A stretch of 64,000 bases of DNA from Hemicordylus capensis (Eukaryota; Chordata; Lepidosauria; Squamata; Cordylidae): positions 149,086,001-149,150,000 of the forward strand of contig NC_069659.1 in the NCBI RefSeq assembly GCF_027244095.1. The letters are read 5' to 3'. Made by a program: the position numbers and the translations under genes. Under the pieces are notes generated by a model. That model worked only from the letters and a program-made list of their open reading frames with translations. It did not search any database and was not told where the DNA came from. Position 1 is the stretch's first letter. Every line of letters begins with the position of its first letter. Positions 11,167 to 24,296 of this stretch are shown here, piece after piece.

Positions 11167-11290
11167 TGGCTGACATACTGCGGAAAAATTACTCAAAGTA
11201 GTCCAATTGAAACTAATGCTGAACTTGCCATTTTAATTTCAATGGGACTGTTTGAGTAAAGAGGATTGACATTCCTCAGTATGTCAGCCA
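11167..11290. mobile_element. 124-bp palindromic MITE
   Basis: tggctgacatactg (11167-11180) and cagtatgtcagcca (11277-11290) are exact reverse complements. The interior is also symmetrical: ttactcaaagtagtcc.attga pairs with tcaatgggac..tttgagtaa. The whole element can fold into one hairpin. This architecture marks a non-autonomous DNA transposon. I see no clear target duplication. Confidence 0.75.
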
Positions 11291-12871
11291 ATGCTTTTGT
11301 TAATTTGCACTTGCCTTTTAAGTGACTGATTTATTATATTTAATAATGCAATAAACAATGAATTATTTCAAAACCATTAATTCTTTAAATCATTTTCTGA
11401 ACTGACTATTTAACCCCAGAGAATGCACATGTTTGAAAAGCGGCATTTGCTGGTTCTTCTTGTCACGCATAGAGGTTGAACACTGACCACAGTCAGGATG
11501 CTAGGACAAGGAAGGAGCTGGTGGGGGTGGTGGGGGAGGTGGGAGACTGGTGAGTACTGTACTTCCCCCTTCAGTATGGTAAATGAGACCCAAGGTCCTC
11601 AGGGTCTGTCTGGTGCTGGTACCAGTGTAGGGTTTCTCCTGAACAGGAGGCATGTTCAAGACTGGTGACTGGATGGACACCTGCACTGAGGCAAGGGAGA
11701 GGAATGGGGAGTGTAGGCAGGCTGCTGATTTGGGCATTGAGTGTGTGCTGATTGGACAAAAGCTGCCCTTTACCCATTGGGTTGGTGCTTTGGTTTTCCT
11801 GACTCCTTTTTAAGAGGGAGGAAGGGAGAAGGAAGGATCAGGCTGCCTTGGCTGGTAGTAGCAAAGAGAAATACGGGTTTCCTTTCTTTTATTTGCTTCC
11901 CTTTTTGGAGGGCAGAGGGGGGATTTTAGGGGGAAATTAACTGAAGGGAAATTATTTGCAGGATTTCAGTGGGAAATTGGTTTTGTGTAGGATCTTGTGT
12001 GCAGAGACTTGTGTTTTGGGCTGTCTACAAAATGTATTAAATAAAATAAATAAATCTGAATGTGAAGTTGATTCGAGGAGATCTGGGTAGGAAATGAACT
12101 GGGGAATACTTCATTGATGTTGAATTAATTTAGGGGAATTAAGGGGAATAATGCTTTGGAAGGAGCAATATTGAAGTTGGTGGAAATTAATGTTGAGGGA
12201 AACTCTGGATGAGATTTGAACTATGGAAAATTAATCAAACTGTTTTTAATGGTTCAGTGTGTGAGGGTTCAGAATCCCAACTTTTCCTAATACTCAGTTT
12301 TTACTAGGAGGCAAATGATTGTATCTTTCCGGCTAATCCAGCAAATGTCTCTGGGAAACGTACAGTCAGTGCAAGGACAGGAACGGTGTTCCCCTGCTGT
12401 TCTTTTCCAGCACCTCCTAATTCGTGGTACACTGCCACTGAACATGGAGGCTCCATTTATCTATAATGTCAGATAGGAGAGGCTTTCAGGGATGTAAGTG
12501 GCATTGAGTAGGTCGGAGGAGCTTTGAGTAAGTAGAGCAAGGGAAGGCATGATAGGAATGGCTAAAGGCTGCGGGAGGCAGGGATCCAGAAGCGGAGGCA
12601 GAGGAGAAATTGGTAAGAACTACCTAGAAGGGGGAAGGGGAGACTCTCACACAAAGATCGTTTCCCAACCAGTCCTATCCTGCCCTTTTCACGCTCCTCG
12701 CTTTGGACCGCCAAAGGCACGAGAGAATCGAAGAAAGGTTCACACAACAAGCAGTCCTCCTCCTAGGTCTTCCTCCACCCTTGGGAGAATTCGGCTCTGA
12801 CACTGCCCTTTCAGTTCCCCAGAGTAGTTAATCCTTTCAGGGACAATATAGGAATGCATATTGCGCGGCTC
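11291..12871. other. No gene seen
   Basis: No gene or named repeat. 11.74-12.06 kb has a CCAAT-like box, a purine-rich block and several AATAAA motifs, but no paired ends, so I do not call a mobile element. Confidence 0.35.
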
Positions 12872-13129
12872 CAGGTAAAGGTAAAGTGTGCCGTCAAGTC
12901 GATTTCGACTCCGGGCGCCCACAAAGCCCTGTGGTTTTCTTTGGTAGAATACAGGAGGGGTTTACCATTGCCTTCTCCTGTGCAGTCTGAGATGATGCTT
13001 TTCAGCATCTTCCTCTATCGCTGCTGCCCGATATAGGTGTTCCCCATAGTCTGAGAAACATACCAGCGGGGATTCGGACCGGCAACCTTCTTCTGCTAGT
13101 TAGTCAAACATGTCCCTACTGCGCCACTT
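12872..13129 (-). mobile_element. Second tRNA-type SINE family, near full length
   Basis: Read on the minus strand it starts agtggcgcagtaggga (A-box region), has a B box at ggtccgaatcc, a body with gaaggcaatggtaaacccct, and ends gacttgacggcacacttta, then cctttacc. This is a tRNA-headed SINE distinct from the Sauria type. A truncated relative lies at 61996-62160 in the same orientation. Confidence 0.75.
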
Positions 13130-16100
13130 AAGGTGACCCGTCAGGGAAAACCTAAATCAGGCTGTGATGGAGATACCTGCGCTTTTCTTCCCGTGTGAAC
13201 GTGGTGATATGACTCCAGAGTCTATTCAGTGACCTGAGGCACTTTTCGGAGTATCAAAAGACAAAAACCCTCGAAAGGAAGAAGTGGATGAGGAGCCGCT
13301 CCCTTTATATCCGATGTCAATTGTGTCAATGGCCGAGGCTGCCTGTTTTCGTGGGAAACGAACACAAACACAGCGTCTTCAGGCCAAATGGAAACCCCAC
13401 GCCTTGGAGTGTGTGAGCTCTGCGCGCATCTTTCATTACGCGCCGTTCACAAATACATTTGGCCGGTCGTGGTGGGTTGCTTGCGTGGATTTTTAGTGTT
13501 AACAAGTTGTGACGAGGGAAACCAGTTTTTGCGTGCCTCAAAAGCGGGGTCTTTATTTCACATCGTCTGAGAAAGATTTGCAGGGCATGTCTAAAGATGG
13601 GGTTAGTGGGGAGGAGGGGGGAGAGAGAGGCCATTCAGATCTCATTACAGCCGACGACTGGGGAACCGCAACTGGTTCGAAGTGGATCTGGATGACTCCC
13701 AGACTGTTTAGGATTATCCGAGTGCCAGCCTTTTTTAAAAGCACCCCAGCAACCTTTCCAACAGCCGCTATACAGGCCAGTGAAGCCGCAGTCTTTGGAT
13801 TTCAGCCCATGGGGGGCACTTTGCTCTGCCCTCTCAGCCCATCCATTCGGAAGCAAGCCTCGTGGCCGTCAATGTCTCTCTCCAGGTGCCCATCATCATG
13901 GCATCATTATAATCTGTTTGTTATAAATGTTCCCAATTAATGGGGCAACACTTCCATGAGAAAACTATTTCAGACCGATCTGTAAACGGATCTGAAGACG
14001 TTCAGTGATTCTGTCCGAAGTCCATGGAAGAGACATCAAGGTGTTCCAGAAACATTCACACACACACCCATGCATTAGGTTTCCCCCACTGGCTGTGCCT
14101 TTTGATACTTCAATGCGAGCTGTAGAGATTTACTTATATACATCTTTCGTTTTGTTCGTGCTGCTGAGTTAATGCAGGTTTAGTTTAGATCGAAATTTCA
14201 AACACGTGAGGGAGAATCGGTTGTTTTCTTTTGATTGTTCGAGTCGAGACTACGTTTAAAAATAAAGTGAAAATCCAGGAACTTCCATTTCGTTGAAAAA
14301 TGTCTCTCTCCCGCCTTCAGAGAAAGCATTCACACGTGCATCCAAGGAGGAAGGCGCGGGGGCGGGGGATCAAAGCCGCTTTTGAGCGTCATGTGTGAAA
14401 AGCCCCTTAGTATTCCGGGCATGAGCCTCCAGGGACTTCCCTATACAAGACAACAAAGCCTTTTAAAAGCCAGCGATGCAGGTTTCTCTTTAGAGCTTGC
14501 TGCAACAGGCTACGGGCAGAGGGAAGGGCGGGGGAGCCCAGCGGCCAAGAGGTGGAGGGCGGGGGAGGCGGCATGTCCTAATCAAAACAGCTTTCCCTCT
14601 GCTAATTAAGCCCGCCTTTCCCTCCTGCCCCCACCCCCGCCTTAGGAAGAGACCTGTAGCGTGGAAAAGGAATGGCTTCTCTTCTCCTCCCAACCCCGCT
14701 TGCTTGCCATCTTCCTTCAATGGGACACCACTTGAACTTGAGACTCCATTGTTTCGGTGAATCCTCCGTGTTTTTAATTAAACACAGCTCTCCCCCTTTT
14801 CGGCATTTTTTAAAAAAATCCTATAATAGGTTTAGTTTTCTCCCGGCTCGCTCTCTCTCTTTTAGTCGTCCTGGCAGCTGGCGCTTGTTGGCTGTTGTGT
14901 TTGAGCAACGGACTGTTCACGAAGGGGAGCGAGGAGTAACTCCACGCAGCCTTAATAGACCTGTAGGAACAATAACTGCACCTTAGAAAGGGAAGCAGGC
15001 GGAGGGCGGCCCGGGGAGAGAGCTGTGGGGATCCCTCCCTCTGCTACCGAGCAACACAACCGCCCAAGCCGCGGTGGACTCTTGGGAGGAACCGGCTTTG
15101 TCTTCGGGGATCGGACTTCCCAAGGGAGGCTGACGACCTCAGCACGCTCCTTTGCCAAGAGGAACTCACTTCCCAGGAAAGAGAGCTTTGACTAGCGGCC
15201 CTCGCTTAGGGGACTGACCACCGACCAACACGTCCCGATCTAAGACACTTTTATGGGGGGGGGAGTCACTCACCCTGAGAAGCGAGACCCAAGAAATGTA
15301 CACCCACTCATGATTCATCTTGCTTGGAAGTAACTTCCAGGTCAGATTTTAAAGATATGTCCCCAAGGAACGGGTTCACTCTTTGATGAACTCCAGAGTG
15401 TTGAGAAATTTCCAGGGAATAGGTTTAGGATGTGCGGGCTAATTATTCTCAAACGGGGAGGGTTTTTACAAACGGTCTAGAAAGGATTGAGGTTAACAGC
15501 CTCCTCCTCAGGGTTGTCGTGGTGGTGATCATAATCGTCATTTTCTTCAGGCGAAACAAAAAAGGAAATCGTGTAAGAGCGAGATGAATTTAGAAGAGAC
15601 TGTTCTTGACTGCCCCAGGCCCAGTACTGAGAGTAACCAAAGTGTTGCCCCCGATTTGGCTTGTTCAGCACAACACAGAACCTCAAACCAATTTGGGGTG
15701 GGTGGCTTTCACACGTGTCGCTAAGAAAGTCTAGAGGCGAATCTTAACTTGTGTGTTAATGTTATTTAATCCACTTCTCTATCGGAAGTGGAAAATAACC
15801 TCCTCCCCACCTCTTTTTAAAATTAAATATATCCTTTAGAAAATGTAGGTGAAGGTTTTATCTTCGAATTGCGGGCGGCAGGAACCGGAACAAAAACTCC
15901 GCGTGTGAAAGCAACAGAGGCAGAGTACATTGATTATACAACTCCCAGCATGGGAGTTCCCTAAAGCGAATGCCCCACAGGCAAGGAGGGAATCCGATCT
16001 CCAAAGGCGGGCCTTCTTTTGCGTAGTTCACGTGGAATGCGCCTGTTTTCTTCTTGAAGTCTGACTTGAGTTGCATTTCGGTAGGTCCCCTAGATATCCG

Positions 16101-19100
16101 CGGGGCTTCCCTCTAAGTATAAGCTTTGAAGATAGCACTGAGGTCCGGATCCTTCTCAGATCCCGGATCAGAAATCCCAACAGAAGATCCAAAGGCGGGC
16201 AAAATCTAATCGACGTCTCAAGAGTAACTGTGGGGCACCTTGAGCCCTGTTATTTTTGGAGGGAGGCGGGTGTGGAGGTGCAGAGAAGACACTAGTAAAG
16301 CCTTCTAGATTTCAGCGGGATTTCCTGTCAAGTCACACCCGACCCTAGCCACGTTTTCTTGGAAGCCGCCGCGGCCGCGGAAATCAGAGGGGCAGGCGTC
16401 CATTGTTTAGGATCCGAGTCTGAAGTGTGGTCAGGGCCGTCGCTTGGATGAATTATTATATCGTCACCGAGGAGCCCCGGGAGTTGTTCCGAGAAGGCTA
16501 ATTTAGGATCGGGTTTCCCTCACTCCGAGTTGCCCCATCCCCTTTTGGCCAAAGCCCGATCAGTTAGTTAAATAAGTCCGTAAATGCCTCCTTGTATGTA
16601 CACATCGGAGGGCTTGGGGGGGCTCGGGGGCGGGAGGAGACTTTCTTCCAAAAAGAACCTCCGCCAAGAAAAATAATGGGAAAAGTCGAGCCAAATTGAC
16701 AAGGTCTCTTCCAAAAGCCTGGCGGAGACTGCGCCGTCCAAATTGCTTCTAAAGCACTCCTCCTGCCTCTAATAGAAACTGTGAGGACGACCAAGAGATC
16801 AGGGGTGTCGCTATAATTGAGCGGATGGGTTCAAAGAACCCGAGCCCCCCAGCTCCTGAGGGCCCCCCCAGCTCCACCCCTCCTATTTTCCTCATTATCT
16901 CCCTCACTCTAAGGGGCTCCCTCCGCTCTAGCTACGCCCTGGAAAAGATCCTTTCCACTTTATTGCCGTTCTCATATCCTGAGCGCAATTCACAGATGCC
17001 CCATGGATTCCCAAGTCTTTTTGTTTTGTTATGTTTTTAATTTCCAAGGATCGAGTGAGGGCAGAATGAAAATGATTAAAATAGATTACCATTTAGGAAG
17101 CAGAGGGGAAGATCCAAGCAAAGCGAAGTGCTTTTATGTCCCAGCTAATTAAATGGAAGTGAGGCTCCTATTTAAATCAGTGTGCGGCCTGGAAGTCCTT
17201 GACTGGACTGGATTGTGCCCCAAAGAGGTATTTCTCCATCCTCTGGTATGAGGTTCCAATTAATTTTATATAGGGCTTGGTTTAGAGTAAATGAATTTAT
17301 TTCAAGGGGGTGGATTCCTAGAACTCCTTCGCCAGTGGGTATGGCCTGGCTGTGGAGCAAATTCCCACTGTGGGTTTGGGCTGTTTGCTGAGGACAACAG
17401 TCTCAGCAAACAGAATCAAAGGATCTTAAGCTCTTCCCTCACAGCAAACTGGTTTGAAAGCGACATTTTCTCAATTGTGATGATTTTACTTTACTTCGGA
17501 GTAAAGTGGGGTTATTCCCACTTCCACGTTTATGATCAGGGTGTGACGATCTGTCTCAGAAGCAGACTGAAAATCTGGAGAAGGGACTCGGCTGAACAAA
17601 ATGGACGATTTATAGCGTTCACCAGGAGTTAGTAGGGTACCCCATCCTCAGCACCTTAGTGCCACTGAAATCAACGGAACAAATGCTATCAATAGGACAG
17701 ACTTTTGAGAGGGGCTGGAGAGCCAATGCCTCACCCAGATGTTAAGCACAGTTTTATCCCGATTCTAAACCTACCTCTTTGGAAGTAGTAGGTCCCATTG
17801 ATTTCAATCGCGCTCATTTCGTAGCGGGGATTTACTTCTAGGTAAGTAAGGTTTGCTTAGAGATGTCAAGCTTCTCCTTTTCCTGGAAGTGTGGTAAAGA
17901 TCGCCCATCCACTGTTTCTTTATTGCCGCTTTAACGCGTGCCAAAAGTCAAGATCGTAACCATAACACGCGCACGCTTTGATCCCGAGGAAAGTCAATAG
18001 GACATTCCTCCCACTACACTCAAAGGCAGGCAAGTGTTTCGGGGATGGAGTGGAATGTCAATTTCGCTCGCACAGGACCACGATCATAAATCTGTGAGAA
18101 GAGGGAAGGGAAGGAGCTCAGCAAGGTGCAGAATCGCCTCCAAAGCGGGCCCGGGCCAGCATTTAAAACGTGGGAAAGAGACTCCGGGGTCAACTGATTT
18201 TCAAGAAACGGTCTCTCTTGCCTAGAAATAGGGCGTCTTGATTGTGTCGAGGGCTCCTTTCCTAGCGAGTAAGGCAGGCTGCTGCAATCCTCCCTATGTG
18301 GCAATAAGTCCCACTGGACTCCTTGAGAAATAAGCCTCAGAAGTGAGTGAAGGTTGACTCTAGAATGCAGGTAGACACTTCACTTGTCTTTGCACTAGAC
18401 GAAGTTTCTGGTCGACACGCCCATTCCACAAGAACGATCCGACCCTATATATGTTTACTCGGGCACAGGGGTGAAGATCCCCCTGAGTATTTAAAGATGG
18501 CCCTCCCCCATTTTACTGAACTCCCCTCTCCAAACCTAATAACCCATATCTTCAACCCTCCAAAACATATATTTCTCCTCCCAAAGTGCCTTTTCTCTCC
18601 CCTCGAACACTCTTGAGTGAGGAGGCCTGGGGTGACTTTGGGGTGGATGTATGGGGCTGGGGGAGAACTTCGACGTATGGTCCCATTCTCTACCTGGGGA
18701 AGAATTCTTAATATTTTGGGCAATCAATCCAGATATCCTATTTCAGATGTCACATAGAGTTGAGGATAGACGCTGGGGAGAGAGTGAATTTGGATAACTC
18801 GAAAGCAAATTTGAGCAAGAAAAATATGTGGATGCTTAGAGCTTTTGCTGGGGTGACCGTTTTAGACCTCATCGTAAGTGTTCATATCACACACGCTTTT
18901 CGATAGCAAAGGGGGTCATTTTTGGCTTTGGCGCACAGGTCGATTACAGGCGCCCATGTCATTATTTGTCCTGATACTCGCCTTAGTAGGTTGGCCAGAG
19001 ACATGGGTGCCTCTGAGATATCGTGACACGCAGTCTAAACAAGAAAGAACTATTCCCTTCTCTAAATGGCAAACAGAGCTCTGGTGGGGACCGTGAGGAG

Positions 19101-19220
19101 CTAGCCAGCTTAGGGAGATTCCAGGCCCCTCTCTTGCATTTTCAGCACTCGTTGTGTTTGTTTTTTTAGAAGTCTCTAGCTTTTTTACCTGTGGAGATAT
19201 AAAGAAAACTATTATACTGT
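13130..19220. other. Unique, repeat-poor DNA downstream of ZIC2
   Basis: No interspersed repeat is recognised over about 6 kb apart from one or two short fragments of the palindromic element (near 17.75-17.86 and 18.30-18.33 kb). Local CpG content is raised, for example at 14.48-14.66, 15.0-15.1 and 16.35-16.5 kb. Open frames are short and overlap on both strands. I see no splice-framed exon. The pattern fits a regulatory domain of a developmental gene. Confidence 0.45.
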
Positions 19221-19440
19221 AATTATTATTACACTTATATCCCGCTCTTCCTCCAAGAAGCCCAGAGCGGTATACTACATACTTGAGTTTCTCTTTCACA
19301 ACAACCCTGTGAAGCAGGTTAGGCTGAGAGAGAAGTGACTGGCCCAGTCACCCAGCTAGTTTCATGGCTGAATGGGGATTTGAACTCGGGTCTCCCCGCT
19401 CCTAGTCCAGCACTCTAACCACTACACCACGCTGGCTCAC
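19221..19440 (-). mobile_element. Sauria-type tRNA SINE
   Basis: On the minus strand it reads from the head gtggtgtagtggttagagtg (complement of about 19412-19431) through the B box and the body block agcctaacctgcttcacag to the tail at about 19221. It is the same family as 10767-10978. Confidence 0.88.
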
Positions 19441-22297
19441 TATGTAGGTAGTATTCTAACTAATTACTCAGAAAGAAGAAAGCCGCCTTCCTCCGTCCTG
19501 TGTTCTGGTGGATGGAAAGGTACTGAAACCACTAATAAGGACTAGGCGCTTAATAAAACTGTCCAAGATTTCATTTTATGTTCTTAATATTGAACACAAT
19601 TACACAACGATAAATACATCTGGCTGCCTATATTTAGGTTCTGACTGTTCCACATCGATTCATCCCAACCCCCACCATAGGCCTGCCCACCACAAAATAT
19701 TTGGCTAGGGGCCTGAGAGCATCCCTCTGTCCCTTCTTGTTTAGCAAAACAAAACCCAAACCAAAAGGGATTTACTTGCAGAAGTAATCCCTTATAGTCA
19801 CTTGGAAAAATAGGTTTAAACGTTGACACCAAACAGGCCAGATCAGATCTAATGATGAACTTGTCATCAAATAATGATGAACTATGAAGAGGTACGGAGA
19901 GCGAAACTTGGCAGCGTGCAAAGGGCGATTTTCTTGGGAGCCTTCAGGTCGCAAAACATAACATAACATAAAAGAAAGGGCTAGAAGCAGAGCTCTAAAC
20001 AACGAATAAGCGAGTGCCAGAAGACTGATTCTTAGAAGAAAAGCACGTGTTGCATTTTCCCCAAGAGGGAACAGAGGAGTGTATCCTTCCTCCAGTTACA
20101 GTCACTCCAGGTATCCAGTTTACAAGACCATAAACCCTTCCTGGCATTTACCTGGAGAAATGCAACTCTGGAATTGTGGTTTTTAATTAAGATGGGTCCA
20201 GTGTGCTCCAGTCAGACCCCATTTTTCCATAACCCTTCTGCTCCCCAGTCCTCAGTGCATTTCCAAAGAAAGTTCTCGTTTTTGTCTCCCCTTCCTCTTC
20301 AGCTTGGAAGGGGCAGCAAAGGTTAATACGTTAAAGAACTTCTCTGTTCCAGATTACTTCGATATCTTGCTTTTATACGGTTATGCTCGAATGAGAACGG
20401 ATGGAAGGATGGGCGAAGAAGCGCTCCAGGGCAGAGGAAACCCAGGCAGGGGCGGGGCGGGGCCGAGAGGAGTGTGTCTATCCACACTTTGATTAAAAGC
20501 AGAAAACCAGATTTCTCCCGTCGACATGAGATCGGGGAAGTTTTCGGGGAAAGGCAGGATTTGCCCTTTCCTTTGTCTCAGTTAGTGCCATCTCTAGAAA
20601 GAAACGGATCAAAGTGGCGTGTTTGTTTAATAGAGCAGAATTGTGCAGAAATTAGGAGGAGGAGATCGTGGAATCGGCTGCTCGAAATGCGAGCCCAAAG
20701 TGTTTGGGAAAGCCGAGCTGGGCCCGATCCGTTGAGACCGGTCTCCCCACTTCAGCAGCAACCCCCACCCATTTCGGCAAAATCATTCCAAGGACCGAAG
20801 GCCACTCGCCAAATACGAACTCTTTATGAAAAGACTAGTGCCTCAGAGATAGTTTTGTGCCTCCCTTACGTGACAACCGCTGCTGTATGACGGACACATT
20901 TTCTTCCTCTACATCTGTCTTCCGGCCTTACTCTCCCCCCCCCTTACAGGGGGCCACAATGCGGCCAAACTAAGAAGTAGTTTTCAGTTCCACTCACTTA
21001 TTACGCTTGTAATTCTTTCCCATTGTATAAATGGGGCAAACCTTCAGCTGACTCGAGCCCATTATTATTGCATGTCAGCAACTATCCCCTTCCTTCCCCA
21101 TCCGCACTCTCTCCATCTCCTTTATTTCTTTTCCTCGAATGGGTTCTATGCGGTACCGATCTTGTCATCATTGACAATTAACAACAATTTAAACCGTTGT
21201 TAATTACTGTCGTCTCTTTTGTTTCTCTAAATAATACAAATCTTAATTCTTTTTATTCTTTTTTTTGGCTTCCATCTCATACAGAATTCCCCTCTGCATA
21301 GCAACATCTGCATCCTTTCTTTCATGACTGACATGACGTGTACTATTTTACTTGTGTGTGCTTCACCCCCGTGTACATCCACGCACAAGATTCTCTTCCA
21401 CGCACGCAGGCACCGAGAGGGAACTTCGCCCTCGCTTTGGCAGCCGCGTCCTAAACGCACGCCCGGGAAGGTCGGCGAGGGAACCCTCCCTCTTTCTCCT
21501 AGGACTTGAACTTCCCAACATGTCAGGGCATGGGCGGGTGGGGGAAGGGAGCAGACAAAATATTCGCGGGTTGCGTCGCCGACGCCGTATTGTTTGCCTG
21601 CGAGAGACAGCCGGACCTCCGCAGCGCCGAGGGGGGAGCGAAGCGACGGGCCGGCCTGGTTGTGGTTTGTCCCTCCAAGGTCTCGGTTGAGTTTACACCT
21701 CCCCACCTTTCCCAAGCAGCGCGCTGACACCCCGCGCCTTTGATCGCTGGCCAGAAGGAAGCGTGGGCGTTGTGGAGGAATGCGGGCAGCGAGGGCTGGA
21801 CTTGGGGCTGCCTGGCCGGCCCTCGCAGCTGCAGCCTTGGGGAAGCGCGGAGGGAGGGGAGGTGGCAGCCGCAAGGCGTTGTGGTGTTAGCCAGAGGTGT
21901 TCCGTCTAATAACCCAAGCCGTAAACCCGATCGCTTCACATTACTTCCATCATAAATCAGCCCTGAAATTAAAGAGTGGGGAGGAAGAAAGTGAAAGGCT
22001 CGAGACTTGAGACCTGTTGGTGAGCACCACGTGAATGCGGAGCCTCAAGTGCTGCGCGTGTGTCTCCGCCGCCTCCCCCTGCTCCGGTCCCCCCCCCCCT
22101 GCTCAAGTCCCCTTTCTTGTGAGATCCGGATTAGCAAAGGGGTTAGAAATGGCGCTGGTGGCTGTGAGAGAAATACCTAGGAAGCTGGTGGTTGAAGAAG
22201 TCCCGCTGATCGGAGAAATGGGTCGGCTCTCCTGCCCACTGTCTTGTAGGCCAGCCAGGAACCAGTCAAAGGGAGGGGACGCTCTCGGACTGACTCG
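19441..22297. other. Unique DNA with a CpG-rich patch
   Basis: No gene is recognised. 21.38-21.88 kb is CpG-rich and open in several overlapping frames on both strands, without a recognisable domain. It may be a CpG island of a non-coding transcript or an enhancer. Confidence 0.4.
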
Positions 22298-22445
22298 CTT
22301 CTTCTTCTTCTTCTTCTTCTTCTTCTTCTTCTTCTTCTTCTTCTTCTTCTTCTTCTTCTTCTTCTTCTTCTTCTTCTTCTTCTTCTTCTTCTTCTTCTTC
22401 CTTCCTTCCTTCCTTCCTTCCTTCCTTCCTTCCTTCCTTCCTTCT
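22298..22445. repeat. Long (CTT)n-(CCTT)n tract
   Basis: About 34 uninterrupted CTT units (22298-22400) run directly into about ten CCTT units (to about 22440) and a short CTT end. The whole stretch is pyrimidine on the plus strand and purine on the minus strand. The GAA.TTC type is known to form triplex (H-DNA) structures. Confidence 0.97.
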
Positions 22446-22560
22446 TCTTCTCCCCGTTGTACACCTCTAAAACCCGTCCATATAGGTCGAGTTCATCAAG
22501 GAGACGAAATAGCTGGGACCCGAAGAACGTTTACTAGGAAGCAAGTTGTCCTGAGATTTA

Positions 22561-23290
22561 CTGTGCAGTAAGGCTGTGATTAGTAGCCACTGAACTCAGT
22601 GGAGCTTACTTCCGAGTAAACGTCGTTGGAATTGGCACTATACATGTGTGGATGGGAGGAGCGTCTGTGGATCCTGGACATATTTGCTTGGAAGTAAGCG
22701 TGGCAATTAAATCACAGAGGATGGCATGTTTGCTCGGGAGTAAGGGGAGGGGGGCTTTAGAACAGCACTCTTAATTTTTGATTTCGAGGAACGGGGTCAC
22801 CAACTGCGCATCCTTGATCACACTTTCTTGGGAGCAAATGCTATCAACAGGAATGTAGAGTAGAAGTATTTCAGATGGGGTTCAGGACTTTGAGGTGACG
22901 CCTGACCACATTTACTTGGGAGGGAATCCCACTGAACACAGCGGGACTTGCTTCCAAGTAAACATGCCAAGAATGGAGCCGCCATCAGAACTTCCGTCCA
23001 ATTACACTTTGTATTGTACCATTTTAGTTGTGAAGTTGATGGACACTCAGCTCTTCGGTTTAAGCACTTCTAGAAATAGCCTATTGGTCTCAGAGTGGAG
23101 TTACTCTCCAAGTAAACCTGTTTATGTGTTCTCAAACAACCTTCGGATCCTGCAGGCGAGGGAACCACATGCCCAACCCTAACATCACAACACCACACCG
23201 ATCCCTGCAGGCTTTCACCTGGATCCCAACCATGTTTACTCGGAAGTAAGTCGCATTTATTAAATGAGGCTTATTTCCAAGTAAACAGCT
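22561..23290. repeat. Cluster of palindromic element fragments
   Basis: Repeated near-palindromic pieces carry the motif (a)ctcagtgg..cttacttccgagtaaac and its reverse complement. Examples are 22585-22622, 22900-22965 and 23230-23288. They belong to the same short family found about 25 times across the window. Individual copies are eroded. Confidence 0.65.
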
Positions 23291-24296
23291 CGAACATGAA
23301 TGGAATTGAGATTGGGTCCAAGGTTCAACAACAATAAGAGTGGAAGCGGGTAGGCAGGGCGCTTGTTTCTGACTCTGTTGCTCCGATCTCGGCCTCGAGA
23401 AGCTTCTCGGGCTTCAGACTCCGCTGAGGAGGTTTCCAAGAGGCGTCGGAGGCTAAAGGCCAAGCTAGCAGGCAGCCTCGCCTCACCGAGGTGTGCGTGA
23501 AACGTGGCCGGTGGGCGGAGGAAGATTAGGAGGAAGCCGGGCGAGGGAAGAGGTGGGAGAAGTCAAGGCCAATTAAAATCTGCAAGCGGCTTTCATTAGT
23601 ATTCATGACACACCAGGGCCGGCTTCTCTGTTTATCTTTCTCGGCGGATCAATATCCCCGCAGTAGAAGTGGGGGCCTTGCCTGAGGGATGACCTTTCGC
23701 TCGCTCTCTCCTGGTCACCAGAATGAGCCAGGCTCGCCCCATAACCACCCCCCCTGGGCCTTCATCCCAGAGAAAGAGGGGGCAGAAAGAGAGGCGGTGA
23801 CGAAAAGGGTCGCTGCAAAGGTGCCAGGGATGGGAAGCAGTTGTTTTCCTTTCCTTGACCCCACAAGTTCAGCAAGTCGATCTCTTTTCCTCCAAAGATC
23901 CTGAAGACGTGTATGTGGAAGTCTACCTATACCACCACGCCATTGATCTGAAGGGGCCAGGGGATTGGCCTCCTCTTGAGGTGGAAAGTCTAAACTCAGA
24001 AACCAATCCACTTACAATCCACTTCGTTCATGTTATCCGAAACTCCTAAGAAGGACTGTCGGTAGGGACCACTAGGCCTTACTCACAAAGAAACGTGTTT
24101 AGGGTAGGGAGAGAGTGGCGACCTTCTTCAATGGCTGATGGGAGAAAGGTGTAGTGATCTCTTGCAGGAAGAGTTGCCATTTGCCATTTGAGTGCCCCCA
24201 TTATTTCTGGGGATGATAGTGCCTGGTCCAAAGAGGTGCTGGATGCAGGAGTCCGCCTTTTAGAGGGCAGATATCTTGGACTTGGATTGGATTTAA
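23291..24296. other. No gene seen
   Basis: Unique DNA with moderate CpG content near 23.4-23.7 kb. No exon or repeat is recognised. Confidence 0.35.

Noticed and set aside
11460-12060. Possible solo LTR
   Set aside because: A CCAAT-like box and AATAAA motifs are present, but there are no paired TG..CA ends or target duplication, and no internal retroviral sequence nearby.
22035-22571. Frames with long Phe or Arg runs
   Set aside because: They translate the CTT/CCTT microsatellite and have no coding meaning.
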